A stretch of DNA of 55,838 nucleotides from Nocardia beijingensis NBRC 16342 (GTDB taxonomy: Bacteria > Actinomycetota > Actinomycetes > Mycobacteriales > Mycobacteriaceae), in contig NZ_BDBC01000067.1 in NCBI RefSeq assembly GCF_001612785.1, forward strand, positions 1-55,838, read 5' to 3'. The notes under the pieces were generated by a model, which saw only the letters and a program-made list of their open reading frames with translations, did not search any database and was not told where the DNA came from. The position numbers were made by a program, and so were the translations under genes. Below are positions 34,457 to 42,703 of the stretch, piece by piece. Each line of letters opens with the position of its first letter. Within the stretch, counting starts at the first letter, position 1.

Positions 34457-35968
34457 CTAGGAATTCGCCCCACGCAGGCGAGCAGCCATGAACTCGCCCA
34501 TGGCGATGACGGTAAGGTTGAGATTTGCCCGAACGATCGACGGCATCGACGATGCATCGATCACCCGCAGGCCGTCGACGCCCAGCACTCGGCAGTCGGG
34601 GTCCAAGACGGTGCCCATCGGGGCGGTACAGCACGCATGCATGACATCCTTGACCTGAGTCAGGATTTCCTCCCGTGAACGCGGCAGTTGCGGCGCGCCT
34701 GTGGCGATCTTTTTGAACGAGGGGTGGCTCATCATGTGCTCGACACGGTCTATCGCGTCGGTCATTCGCGCCAGGTCGATCTCCGAATCCAGCAGCCGCA
34801 ATTCGAGAGTCGGCTCCACGGTCGGATCGGTCGACTGCACACTCAGCTCACCGCGCGAGAGCACGTGGTTGAGCTGAATCGCCACACCCGCGGTGGGGTG
34901 ACCGAACCAGTAGTTGTGGTTGGTCGCCAACAGCGCCATATCGTTCGGCGCTTCGATTCCGACGCCCGAGGTGTAGCGCACAAGCACGTTCGTCGGCCGG
35001 TTGCCGACACATACCTGACTGGCAGGGTCGACCGGCAGTTCGACGAACAGGATCGCGTGGTCCTGCAGGGCCTTTCCGACCGGCAGATCCGCCAACACCG
35101 GGACGTTCAGCCGGCGAAGGTCGACCGGATCCCCTATGCCCGAACGGATCAGGATCCCCGGGGAGTGCACCGCGCCCGCGGAGAGCAGCACCTCGCCACC
35201 GCTCTCGAGCCGGATCTGCTCACCACCGACCAACTGAACGCCGGTGGCCTTGGTGCCGTCGAACAGCACGCGGTCGACCTGTGCCTCGCCCCGGATCGTA
35301 AGGTTCTCCCGCGATCGGATCGGCTCGAGATAGCCGTCGTTGGTGGATACCCGGCGTCCATCGCGAATATTCATCGCGAAGCGACCGGTGCCGGTACCCG
35401 GGACGTTGGTGTCGTCCTGCCATGCATGTCCGTCGTCGACACCGGCGTCCCGCAACGCGATATCGCACCCGCCCCAGCCGGATTCGGGCTCGCGGTAGAT
35501 CGGTATCGGACCGTCGATGCCGTGGTACTGCGGGTCGGTGTGGTCGTGGTCGGACTCTGAGCGGATAAATGCCGGTATGATGGCGTCCCAGCTCCAACCG
35601 GTCGCGCCCAGACGCTCCCAGTCTTCGAAGTCCTCGGGCACCGCGCGGATCGCGCACAGGCCGTTGACCGTCGAACTCCCGCCCAGACCGCGGCCACGCC
35701 GGTACGGGAGGAACTCCTGATACTTGTTCCGGCGCGCGGAGATCTTCGACCAGAAGAACTCCGGATTCTCCGGCGGCCCCATCGGGCGCAACTCCAGGCC
35801 ACGGCCGAGATTGCGGTCGTGGAATTGAGTCGGTGTCTCGGCCGAGGTGTAATCGGGCCCGGCCTCGAGCAGCAATACATTCGTCGATGGGTCCTCGCTC
35901 AGGCGTGCGGCGAGCACCGCGCCGGCCGACCCGGCTCCGACGACGATGTAATCCCAGCCTCGCGTCAT
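34457..35968 (-). CDS. GMC-family FAD-dependent oxidoreductase
   Basis: 503 residues. The FAD dinucleotide fold is YIVVGAGSAGAVLAARLSED; RGRGLGGSSTVNGLC is the GMC signature 1 region; VLLSAGAVHSPGILIRSGIG is signature 2; the C-terminal DGLRVIDASSMPSIVRANLN carries the catalytic end. The first active-site residue region reads HACCTAPMG. Family members oxidise alcohols, from choline to aryl alcohols and alkylphenols. Here a phenylpropenol or aryl alcohol is plausible. ATG 35968 overlaps the hydrolase stop (ATGA); the long upstream open frame is a shadow. Confidence 0.86.
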   Translation of the reverse strand: MTRGWDYIVVGAGSAGAVLAARLSEDPSTNVLLLEAGPDYTSAETPTQFHDRNLGRGLELRPMGPPENPEFFWSKISARRNKYQEFLPYRRGRGLGGSSTVNGLCAIRAVPEDFEDWERLGATGWSWDAIIPAFIRSESDHDHTDPQYHGIDGPIPIYREPESGWGGCDIALRDAGVDDGHAWQDDTNVPGTGTGRFAMNIRDGRRVSTNDGYLEPIRSRENLTIRGEAQVDRVLFDGTKATGVQLVGGEQIRLESGGEVLLSAGAVHSPGILIRSGIGDPVDLRRLNVPVLADLPVGKALQDHAILFVELPVDPASQVCVGNRPTNVLVRYTSGVGIEAPNDMALLATNHNYWFGHPTAGVAIQLNHVLSRGELSVQSTDPTVEPTLELRLLDSEIDLARMTDAIDRVEHMMSHPSFKKIATGAPQLPRSREEILTQVKDVMHACCTAPMGTVLDPDCRVLGVDGLRVIDASSMPSIVRANLNLTVIAMGEFMAARLRGANS

Positions 35969-36834
35969 TGCGGTCTTCCTTCTGTTACGGCGTTGATGAA
36001 CGCGCCGAGGTTCGCGCCGAGAGTGCTCTCCTCGGCGTTGAGGTGATGAATCTCGGTGAGATGGCTGTGGCCGGCCACCCACGCGATATGGGGAAGTTTT
36101 CCGGTGCCGTTGTGCACCGCGTCGATCGCAAGCCTCGCCTGCTTGTGGTAACGAACCGGATCGTATTCGGCGACTCCGATCAACAAAGGCACACCCGACT
36201 GCGGCAGCAGCAAGTCCAAAGACGGTGTGGGCCAACCATTCTCGTCGTCCCCCAAGTAGCCGATCAAGACGTCGCGGTCCTCGAAGGCAGCCGGGTCGTA
36301 AATACCCGACAGCAGCGCGGCGCCACGCACACCGTCGCCTGGATTGCGGAAACGGGTCAGATAGTCGGCAACGTGGAAGGCACCGGCGGAAGCGCCCACG
36401 AGGACGATCCCCCGCGGGTCCCCGCCCCAATCCGCCGCGCCGGCGACCACCCTCGCCACCGCCGCCGCGACATCGAGCGCCCCCGTGGGCCAGCCGAATT
36501 GGGGCGCGAGCCGGTAGGTGATGATCACTCCTACGCAACCGCGCCGGGCGGCCCACAGCCCCACATTGTCGTAGTACGGGCTTCCGGAACGAGACTTGTC
36601 GCCGCCCACGAAGTTTCCACCATGGACGAACACCATTACCGGGCGACCGGACCCATTGCCTTCAGGGATGTAAACGTCCAGCTTCTGCCGGTCGCCAGGC
36701 CCATAGTGCACGTCGCGCTCTACCCGGACATGGGCGTAGGGCTCGGTTTCGTGCCGTGCGAGATAGAACTTTTCCGAAGCCATTGCGGCTTCGAAGCTGA
36801 TCGCCTCGTCAAAGGGTGGATGCAACGTGGGCAT
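35965..36834 (-). CDS. HSL-like alpha/beta hydrolase (esterase)
   Basis: 289 residues. Oxyanion motif VFVHGGNFVGGDKSR, nucleophile elbow VGASAGAFHV, acid in GVAEYDPVRYHKQA and His in AGHSHLTEI, giving a full triad. The family comprises carboxylesterases acting on small esters. Placed before the GMC gene, it may release an alcohol from an ester (for example a coniferyl or cinnamyl ester) for the next oxidation. ATG 36834 is chosen; the longer frame upstream is a shadow of the DUF3237 gene. Confidence 0.84.
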   Translation of the reverse strand: MPTLHPPFDEAISFEAAMASEKFYLARHETEPYAHVRVERDVHYGPGDRQKLDVYIPEGNGSGRPVMVFVHGGNFVGGDKSRSGSPYYDNVGLWAARRGCVGVIITYRLAPQFGWPTGALDVAAAVARVVAGAADWGGDPRGIVLVGASAGAFHVADYLTRFRNPGDGVRGAALLSGIYDPAAFEDRDVLIGYLGDDENGWPTPSLDLLLPQSGVPLLIGVAEYDPVRYHKQARLAIDAVHNGTGKLPHIAWVAGHSHLTEIHHLNAEESTLGANLGAFINAVTEGRPQ

Positions 36835-36851
36835 CGACGACTCCTCGCTTC

Positions 36852-37337
36852 CTACTTCACGATGTAATAGGTGAAGACGGTGTGGTCTTCGGGGTACGCG
36901 GCGCGCTTGCCCGTGCCGACGATGACCGTCTTGTTCAGCCAGTCGTGCGGCCCCTTCTCCGCATCGAACTGCGGGGTGAGGCGGAAGTAGAACTCGCCGT
37001 CGCCGCCCCAACGCGGATCTTCGAGGTTCGGTTTCTCACCGTTGAGCGGGTAGAGGTAGCCGCGGTTGTGGATGTAGATGTGCGCACCGTCCTCGGCCTG
37101 CAGGACGTAGTGCGCGTCCAGACCGTAGGCGTTGGCGTAATCGGCGCCGCTGTAGGGCACGACGCGGCCCTGCAGCTTCGGGCCCCAGACGGCGCCGCCG
37201 GTCGCGGGCACCCAGACACGATGGGCGACCGGGGTCTCCCATCGAACACGTTCTTTGAAATCGACGCGGACCGAGAACGCGTACTCGAGTTCGATCTTCG
37301 GCGGCTCGGCAACCATCTGCTCGGCGAGAGACATCAT
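36852..37337 (-). CDS. DUF3237-family protein
   Basis: 161 residues. LEYAFSVRVDFKERVRWETP starts the domain, followed by TGGAVWGPKLQGRVVPYSGA then DYANAYGLDAHYVLQAEDGA and HIYIHNRGYLY. This glycine-rich beta-barrel pattern is DUF3237. The family is uncharacterised; members are often found in aromatic or terpenoid degradation clusters. A binding or lyase/isomerase role is possible but not shown. The start overlaps the upstream dehydrogenase stop (ATGATG at 37332-37337). Confidence 0.78.
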   Translation of the reverse strand: MMSLAEQMVAEPPKIELEYAFSVRVDFKERVRWETPVAHRVWVPATGGAVWGPKLQGRVVPYSGADYANAYGLDAHYVLQAEDGAHIYIHNRGYLYPLNGEKPNLEDPRWGGDGEFYFRLTPQFDAEKGPHDWLNKTVIVGTGKRAAYPEDHTVFTYYIVK

Positions 37338-38776
37338 TGGTCCTTCCGGGTGGGGGTGTAATCAACACTGAGGGTCTTCAGTTCGCTGTAGTGGTCGATG
37401 CCGGGCGCACCGTTTTCGCGCCCGAGACCGCTGTGCTTGATTCCGCCGAACGGCAGATCCGGGCCGACTGCGGGGTGGCGGTTCACCCAGGCGGTGCCGC
37501 TCCGCAAGCGCTTGGCCAGGTTTGCGCCCGCGGCAAGGTCGGCGGTCCAGATCGAGCCGCCCAAGCCGTAATTCGTGCCGTTCGCCTTTTCGATCGCCTC
37601 GTCGACGTCACTGAACGGGATGACGGGCAACACCGGACCGAATTGCTCGGAGTCCACCAGCTCGACGCCGGTGTCGACTCCCGTGATCACGGTCGGCGGA
37701 TAGAAGTAACCGGGGCCGTCGGCGGGAGCACCGCCCGAATGCGCCTTGCCTCCCGCGGCGAGAGCGTTCTCGACCAGTGCGCGCACGCGCTCGTATTGTG
37801 GGCGCGTGGTCAGCGGACCCATTGTGGTCTCCGGGTCATGTGGCGTGCCCAACCGCGTTGCGCGGGCAATGCCCGCCAGCTGATCGACAACGGCGTCGAA
37901 CAGCGATTCGTGGACGTACAGTCGCTTGACAGCTGCGCAGATTTGACCGGTGGCCATGAACGCCCCGCGGAACAGCCGCGGCGCAACCACCTCCGGATCC
38001 ACGTCGCCGAGGACGATCGCAGCGTCGTTGCCGCCGAGTTCGAGGCAAACCCGCTTCAGGTCGCTTGCCGCGCTCGCCATGATCGCCCGGCCGGCGTTGA
38101 CACTGCCGGTGAAGGAGATCAGGCGCGTGGCGGAGTGCGCGACCAACGCTCGGCCGAGGTCGTCGCCGCCGGACAAGATATTGACCACGCCCGGAGGGAA
38201 GATGTCGGCGATCAAGCGCCCCAGCAGCAGACTCGACACCGGGGTGAACGGCGAGGGTTTGGCGACCACCGTGTTGCCGACCAGCAGTGCGGCGCCGAGC
38301 TTGTTCGCAAGCATCACCAGCGGGCCGTTCCACGGCGTAATCGCGACGACGACACCGACCGGGTCTCGCACAAGCACGACCTTTTGATTCTCGTCGTCGT
38401 GTAGCACGTCCTGCGGCAGCGGTGCGTTCGCGTACCAGCGCAGGTGCGCGGCAGCGCCCATCACCTCGAATGTGGCTGAAAGTGCGGGTTTACCGCTTTC
38501 CAAGCACAACACGTCGCGAAGCTGTTCGACGGACTGCTCGATGGTATCGGCGGCTCGCAGCAGCGCAGCCCGGCGCGCCACCTCGTCGCTCGCCCACGCA
38601 TCCAGTGCCGATGCGGCCGCATCCATCGCCCCGTCGACGAGCACGGAACCAGCCGAAGGCGCCTGGCCGGCGACACTCTCCGTACAGGGGTCGATGACGT
38701 CGTATTTCTCCCCGTCGGTGACGAGTTCACCCGCGATCAGGTGACCTTCGGCCGGGAGTAGCTCCAGTTGGCTCAT
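37334..38776 (-). CDS. Aldehyde dehydrogenase, first gene of the oxygenase operon
   Basis: 480 residues. ITPWNGPLVMLANKLGAALL, FTGSVNAGRAIM, catalytic Glu in CLELGGNDAAIVLGD, catalytic Cys in TGQICAAVKRLYVHE and FGGIKHSGLGRENG. It is similar to but distinct from the dehydrogenases at 17419 and 25305. It likely oxidises the aldehyde made by the oxygenase or GMC enzyme of the same operon. AAAGGA precedes ATG 38776. The AGAACA-N3-TGTTCT palindrome lies 47 bp upstream. Confidence 0.88.
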   Translation of the reverse strand: MSQLELLPAEGHLIAGELVTDGEKYDVIDPCTESVAGQAPSAGSVLVDGAMDAAASALDAWASDEVARRAALLRAADTIEQSVEQLRDVLCLESGKPALSATFEVMGAAAHLRWYANAPLPQDVLHDDENQKVVLVRDPVGVVVAITPWNGPLVMLANKLGAALLVGNTVVAKPSPFTPVSSLLLGRLIADIFPPGVVNILSGGDDLGRALVAHSATRLISFTGSVNAGRAIMASAASDLKRVCLELGGNDAAIVLGDVDPEVVAPRLFRGAFMATGQICAAVKRLYVHESLFDAVVDQLAGIARATRLGTPHDPETTMGPLTTRPQYERVRALVENALAAGGKAHSGGAPADGPGYFYPPTVITGVDTGVELVDSEQFGPVLPVIPFSDVDEAIEKANGTNYGLGGSIWTADLAAGANLAKRLRSGTAWVNRHPAVGPDLPFGGIKHSGLGRENGAPGIDHYSELKTLSVDYTPTRKDQ

Positions 38777-38822
38777 CGCTTTCCTTTCGCACCCAATCAA
38801 GGAGGGAGTGCGTCTCTCTCAC

Positions 38823-38837
38823 AGAACATGCTGTTCT
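38823..38837. promoter_or_regulatory. Operator-like palindrome AGAACA-N3-TGTTCT upstream of the oxygenase operon
   Basis: AGAACATGCTGTTCT, 47 bp before the aldehyde dehydrogenase start. Half-sites and spacer length equal those at 32058-32072 in front of the importer operon; only the 3-base centre differs. It probably overlaps the promoter, consistent with repression by the IclR protein. Confidence 0.7.
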
Positions 38838-39032
38838 CTGAACGAACATTAGCGATGGCATAGATCTTCGTCAATAGCCTGGGCACACCGGGCGCGCGCT
38901 CGTATCGGGTTGGCGCGACCGGGTGCGGTTTCAGCCAGGCGCCACGGGCAGCTGGTCTCACTGTGATGCACGCGGAGATCTGGCCTCGCCGCTGCCCGCC
39001 AGCCAGCGTCCTGCTGCCGCCAATGCTGCTTC

Positions 39033-39590
39033 GTGTCCCAACCCGGATGGCCGGAGCAGCTGGCGCGGTTCCACGCCGCGCCCGCCGAGGCGTTCAAGCA
39101 TGTGGTGGACGAGTACGTCGCTGTCGCGCTCAACCGCAACTCCGGACTGTTCGGACCGGGTAGATCGCTGACTGATCGGTTGCGCCGCGACGGCGCCCAC
39201 GACGTCCTCGCCTTGGCCGAAGCGCAGCTGGATCGCTGCCGGTGGGCGGTCTACCGGGTCCGCCGCTGCTACACCGCACCCGCGCGCGCCTGGCGGGCCG
39301 TCGACACCCTCGCCCACGGCCGCCGAACCGACACCGTCGAGATCCTGCACCGAATCGCCGCAACGCTGCAGGTCCCGTGCGACCTGGACGGTGACCACAC
39401 CCGGGTGTGGTTGACCGAACCCGCGACGACTTATCCGCGGTTGGAGGAGTTCTTCGTCGCCGCACCCAATTCCGTGGTGCCCAAACAGCGTGCGGGGTTC
39501 GACGCGCGCTGGCACGGCCACGCCGACGACCGACTGCTCGCGCTCGAGCAAGCCGCCCACGACGCCGTGGCAGTTCGCGGCGCGGCATAG
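39033..39590 (+). CDS. Hypothetical protein
   Basis: 185 residues from a GTG. It is protein-like and helical: AFKHVVDEYVAVALNRNSGL, then an Arg/Ala-rich middle (LAEAQLDRCRWAVYRVRR) and ARAWRAVDTLAHGRRTDTVE. No recognised domain, signal or membrane segment. It is followed by a strong hairpin and the amidoligase-like gene on the same strand, so it may belong to the same accessory unit. Confidence 0.5.
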   Translation: MSQPGWPEQLARFHAAPAEAFKHVVDEYVAVALNRNSGLFGPGRSLTDRLRRDGAHDVLALAEAQLDRCRWAVYRVRRCYTAPARAWRAVDTLAHGRRTDTVEILHRIAATLQVPCDLDGDHTRVWLTEPATTYPRLEEFFVAAPNSVVPKQRAGFDARWHGHADDRLLALEQAAHDAVAVRGAA

Positions 39591-39714
39591 CCACGGTCTG
39601 CCCGACTGGTAGCGGTCCTGTCGTCACCGACGAATGCGGTGACCACTCCTCCGCGCGAGCCCGCCGACGTGCGGATTCGCGGGGACCACATCACCAACTC
39701 CCTGTTGCCCGTAC

Positions 39715-39750
39715 AACGCCAGACCGGAGAACGCCTTCCGGTCTGGCGTT
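39715..39750 (+). terminator. 14-bp perfect stem-loop, possible terminator
   Basis: AACGCCAGACCGGA and TCCGGTCTGGCGTT pair perfectly around an 8-base loop (39729-39736). The downstream strand continues CTGCCGTTTCC, a weak T-rich tail. It may end the transcript of the gene at 39033, or act as a leader hairpin for the gene at 39777, whose GGAAGG ribosome binding site follows 12 bases later. Confidence 0.55.
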
Positions 39751-39776
39751 CTGCCGTTTCCGGAAGGTGGCCCGTC

Positions 39777-41054
39777 ATGCCCGATTCCCTCTCTGTTGCG
39801 CTGTGCGCGGGCTGCGGCAGCGGTGAGCCCGGTGACCGGTACCCGGTCGACAACCAGGTCGTCTGTCCCCACTGCGCAGGGCGGATACCGCGGTGTGATC
39901 ACTGCCGTGAGCCCTCGCTCGAGTTGACCGAAACCGCCGAGGAACATCAGGTCTGCGCCCGGTGCGTTACGGGCTGGCGGCCGTGTGTGTCCTGCCGCAA
40001 ACCCACCAGCCCCGCGGTGCGGACCGACACCGACGAGCCGGTGTGTATGCGCTGCGCGACCGTGCTGTTCGACGTCTGCTTCCAGTGCAGCCGATACACC
40101 GCCAACGGTCGCTACGTCGCCGGCGGGTACCGCGCCTGCCGCCGCTGCGTCCACCGGCTCGCCGCCTGCCCGCGCTGCGACACCCTGACCCGCCCCGGTC
40201 ACGCCTGCGACTGCCGGACAGGCCGAGACCATGTCTGGCACTACACCTACAAACCCGACCCCCGCTTCCACGGCGAAGGCCCGCTGTTTCTGGGTTTGGA
40301 GCTGGAGATCATCGTCCCCGGCTACCGCTACGGCGAATGCGTCACCCTCGCCACCGAACACCTCGGGCGGCTCGGCTACTTGAAGCAGGATTCGTCGATC
40401 CGGCCCACGGGATTCGAGTTGGTGACCCATCCCATGTCCTACCGGTATGCGATCGACCGGTTTCCCTGGCCGCTGCTCGAGGCGCTGGAAGACCTCGACT
40501 GCGACACCGACTCCTCTGTCGGTTTGCACGTGCACGCCAGCCGCGCCGGGTTCGACTCCCCCGCGCATATCTACCGGTGGATGAAGCTGTTGTACCGCAA
40601 CGAATCCGCCGTCTCCACCCTCGCTAGGCGCCGCTCCCGATACGCGCCGTTCGACCGCACCGCGCGGGCACGGGCGAAGGACACCGCCAAAGGCCCTCAA
40701 CACGCGCTGGGCTTGGAGCGGTATCAGGCGATCAACCCCTACCCCCGCAAAACCCTCGAACTGCGGGTGTTCGCCAGCTCCCTCGACATCCAGCGGGTGC
40801 AGGCGGCGCTGGCGTTCACCACCGCCTCCATCCACTACACCCGCGGCCTGCGCATCGCCGACGTCCGCGCCGGTGGCTGGGAATGGGCCGCTTCGCCGCC
40901 TGGGTCGCCGATCACCCCGACTACCAGCCCCTGCGGGAGGAGATGGAGGACCTGGAATGTGCCTGATACCTGCGCACCCGCCACTGGGCACGGTCAGCCG
41001 TTAGTTGCAAGAAGTCGATCATGCGCAGATGGGGGATCCGATGTCCTTAGGTGA
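39777..41054 (+). CDS. Zn-ribbon protein with amidoligase-like domain, C-terminal frameshift
   Basis: Residues 1-145 carry repeated CxxC knuckles (LCAGCGSGEP, VVCPHCAGRIPRCDHC, VCARCVTGWRPCVSC, VCMRCATVLFDVCFQC, CRRCVHRLAACPRC). The rest resembles the amidoligase family of the glutamine synthetase-like fold: LFLGLELEIIVPGYRYG, DSSIRPTGFELVTHPM, SSVGLHVHASRAGF and YPRKTLELRVFASS. Such enzymes join carboxylates to amines and often occur in mobile elements. Near 40884-40887 the sequence appears to have lost one G: in the -1 frame it continues GRFAAWVADHPDY and ends at 40966, whereas the present frame gives a Pro/Thr/Arg tail to 41054. GGAAGG precedes ATG 39777. Confidence 0.62.
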   Translation: MPDSLSVALCAGCGSGEPGDRYPVDNQVVCPHCAGRIPRCDHCREPSLELTETAEEHQVCARCVTGWRPCVSCRKPTSPAVRTDTDEPVCMRCATVLFDVCFQCSRYTANGRYVAGGYRACRRCVHRLAACPRCDTLTRPGHACDCRTGRDHVWHYTYKPDPRFHGEGPLFLGLELEIIVPGYRYGECVTLATEHLGRLGYLKQDSSIRPTGFELVTHPMSYRYAIDRFPWPLLEALEDLDCDTDSSVGLHVHASRAGFDSPAHIYRWMKLLYRNESAVSTLARRRSRYAPFDRTARARAKDTAKGPQHALGLERYQAINPYPRKTLELRVFASSLDIQRVQAALAFTTASIHYTRGLRIADVRAGGWEWAASPPGSPITPTTSPCGRRWRTWNVPDTCAPATGHGQPLVARSRSCADGGSDVLR

Positions 41055-41940
41055 AGTGTCTTCGAGCCTACTGGTCGGCAAGACAGCGATCGTCACTGGA
41101 GCTAGCCGAGGCATCGGTGCTGCGATCGCGATACGGCTGGCCGCGGAGGAAGCCAACGTGACGATGATCGGCCGCACGACTACACCGCATCCCAGGTACA
41201 GCGGCACGATCCATACCATGGCCGCAGAGGCGGAGGCCGCAGGCGGGGATATCCTGCCGATCGCCGCCGACGTGCGCGACGACAAGGCGATGGCGGATGC
41301 CGTGCAGCGGACCATCGACCGGTTCGGCGGTATCGACATGCTGCTGAACGTGGCGGCGGTGATCGAGCCCGCACCTGCGATCACGCTAACGATGAATCAG
41401 TACGACCACATGCAGGATATCAATTGTCGCGCAACACTTTTGATGACCAAGCTATGCCTGCCAGCTCTCCAGGCTTCGGCGCGGGCAGGTCGAGCACCGC
41501 AGGTCCTGAACATCTCGCCACCGATCAACCTGGCTCGCGAGCAGATCGGCAGGTTCCCCGGATACACCGTCAGCAAGTACGGCACCTCTTTGCTGACCAT
41601 CGGGCTGGCACAGGAACTCGCTGATCAGGGCATCGCGGTCAATTCGTTGTGGCCGCGCACCACGATCGACACCGCGGCCGTGCGTAACAAGATCGGCGGC
41701 GACCAGGTCGCCGCAACCTCGCGCAACGTGTGGGTCATGGCCGATGCGGCACTGCTGATGCTCACACGCTCGACCTGCACCGGCGAGCTGCTGCTCGACG
41801 AGGAAATACTTGTCGCCCATGGAATCGCCGATCTGGACAGCTACCGCGCAACTCCGGGCACCGGTCCGCTGACCAACGACATCCGATGCCATCCACCGCA
41901 CCAGCGAACACACTGCCGATCCCCGGAGCACACTGGGTGA
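41041..41940 (+). CDS. Short-chain dehydrogenase/reductase (HSDL2-like)
   Basis: 299 residues from ATG 41041. Rossmann motif TAIVTGASRGIGAAIA, NAD-binding NVAAVIEPAP, and catalytic residues in LNISPPINLA (Ser), YTVSKYGTS (Tyr, Lys). TIDTAAVRNKIGGD follows. This pattern fits the HSDL2-like subgroup, which acts on fatty or terpenoid alcohols and acyl chains. The last 16 residues (CHPPHQRTHCRSPEHT) are unlike the family: the gene runs into an imuA'-like remnant, so its original end was lost or fused. Only 9 residues before that (GTGPLTNDI) look native. Confidence 0.78.
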   Translation: MSLGEVSSSLLVGKTAIVTGASRGIGAAIAIRLAAEEANVTMIGRTTTPHPRYSGTIHTMAAEAEAAGGDILPIAADVRDDKAMADAVQRTIDRFGGIDMLLNVAAVIEPAPAITLTMNQYDHMQDINCRATLLMTKLCLPALQASARAGRAPQVLNISPPINLAREQIGRFPGYTVSKYGTSLLTIGLAQELADQGIAVNSLWPRTTIDTAAVRNKIGGDQVAATSRNVWVMADAALLMLTRSTCTGELLLDEEILVAHGIADLDSYRATPGTGPLTNDIRCHPPHQRTHCRSPEHTG

Positions 41941-42450
41941 CGCGCTACCCGCCGGTGGCTACCACGCGGATCACTGATTGCGTACACCGGACGCCTCGGC
42001 CCCCTACTCGGGTTGCTCGCCACGGCCACCGCCGCCGGAGAATGGACCGCCGTCCTCGGATCCCCACGGCTCGGATTGCTCGCGGTCGCGGAAATGGGCG
42101 GAAATGTCGCCCGCCTGGCCCACATCTTCGACCCCGGTGACGACCCCTCGACGTCGCCGCCGTCCTGCTCGACGGCCTGCCCGTCGTCGTGCTCGACCGT
42201 CCCATCACCCCGGCAGCCAGCCGCACGCGAGCTGTGCTCGTGCGGATCCAAAGTCACAAGGCCATCCTGGTGACAACCCAGACAGGTTGGGCCCGCCCCG
42301 ACCTGGAAATCCACACCGAACTGGTCGCGTACGACGGTATCGGCGGCGGACGCGGCCGGCTGCGATCCATCACCTACACGGTCCATGTCTCCGGACGCGC
42401 GGCCCGTCGCCCACGCAGCACCGCCCTGCGGCTGGGCCCCGCCGGAACAC
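41901..42450 (+). pseudogene. Degenerate imuA'-like mutasome gene
   Basis: Translation in changing frames recovers a RecA-like ImuA' protein. NTLPIPGA appears at 41907-41930. LGDALPAGGY is at 41933 in another frame, with a stop at 41975. LATATAAGEWTAVLGSPRLG then LLAVAEMGGNVARLAHI runs from 42016. After a frameshift near 42147, LDVAAVLLDGLPVVVLDRPI continues, with GIGGGRGRLRS and RPRSTALRLGPAG to about 42445. These match the actinobacterial protein that accompanies ImuB and DnaE2 in SOS mutagenesis. The 5-prime end is missing and no imuB follows, so the gene is dead here. Confidence 0.68.
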
Positions 42451-42703
42451 AACGCTCATGCTGGACACGTCCACCAGCGGACTCACACATCTCTGTTACT
42501 GCGATCAGCCGGTTCGGGTGACCCATGAGTCGATCCGGATCACCTCGTTACGCCACCACCAGGCTGCTCACGCCTCCACGCCGTGGTCCTAGACGAGTAG
42601 TTCCGATGTGCCTGGTCACCTCTGGTCGGCTTGCGGGGGGTGAGCGCAGGGCTGATGGCCTGCAACGGCATCATGAAGGTCCGCCCCTGAAGGAGTGCCG
42701 CCC

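Noticed and set aside
32975..34678. 567-codon plus-strand open frame opposite the oxygenase and GMC genes
   Set aside because: It is antisense to two genes with clear catalytic motifs, and its translation (His/Gln/Arg-rich, no domain) is a GC-driven shadow.
39624..40991. 455-codon minus-strand open frame opposite the amidoligase-like gene
   Set aside because: Gly/Val/Ala-rich translation without motifs. The plus strand shows ordered Cys pairs and family motifs, so the antisense frame is a shadow.
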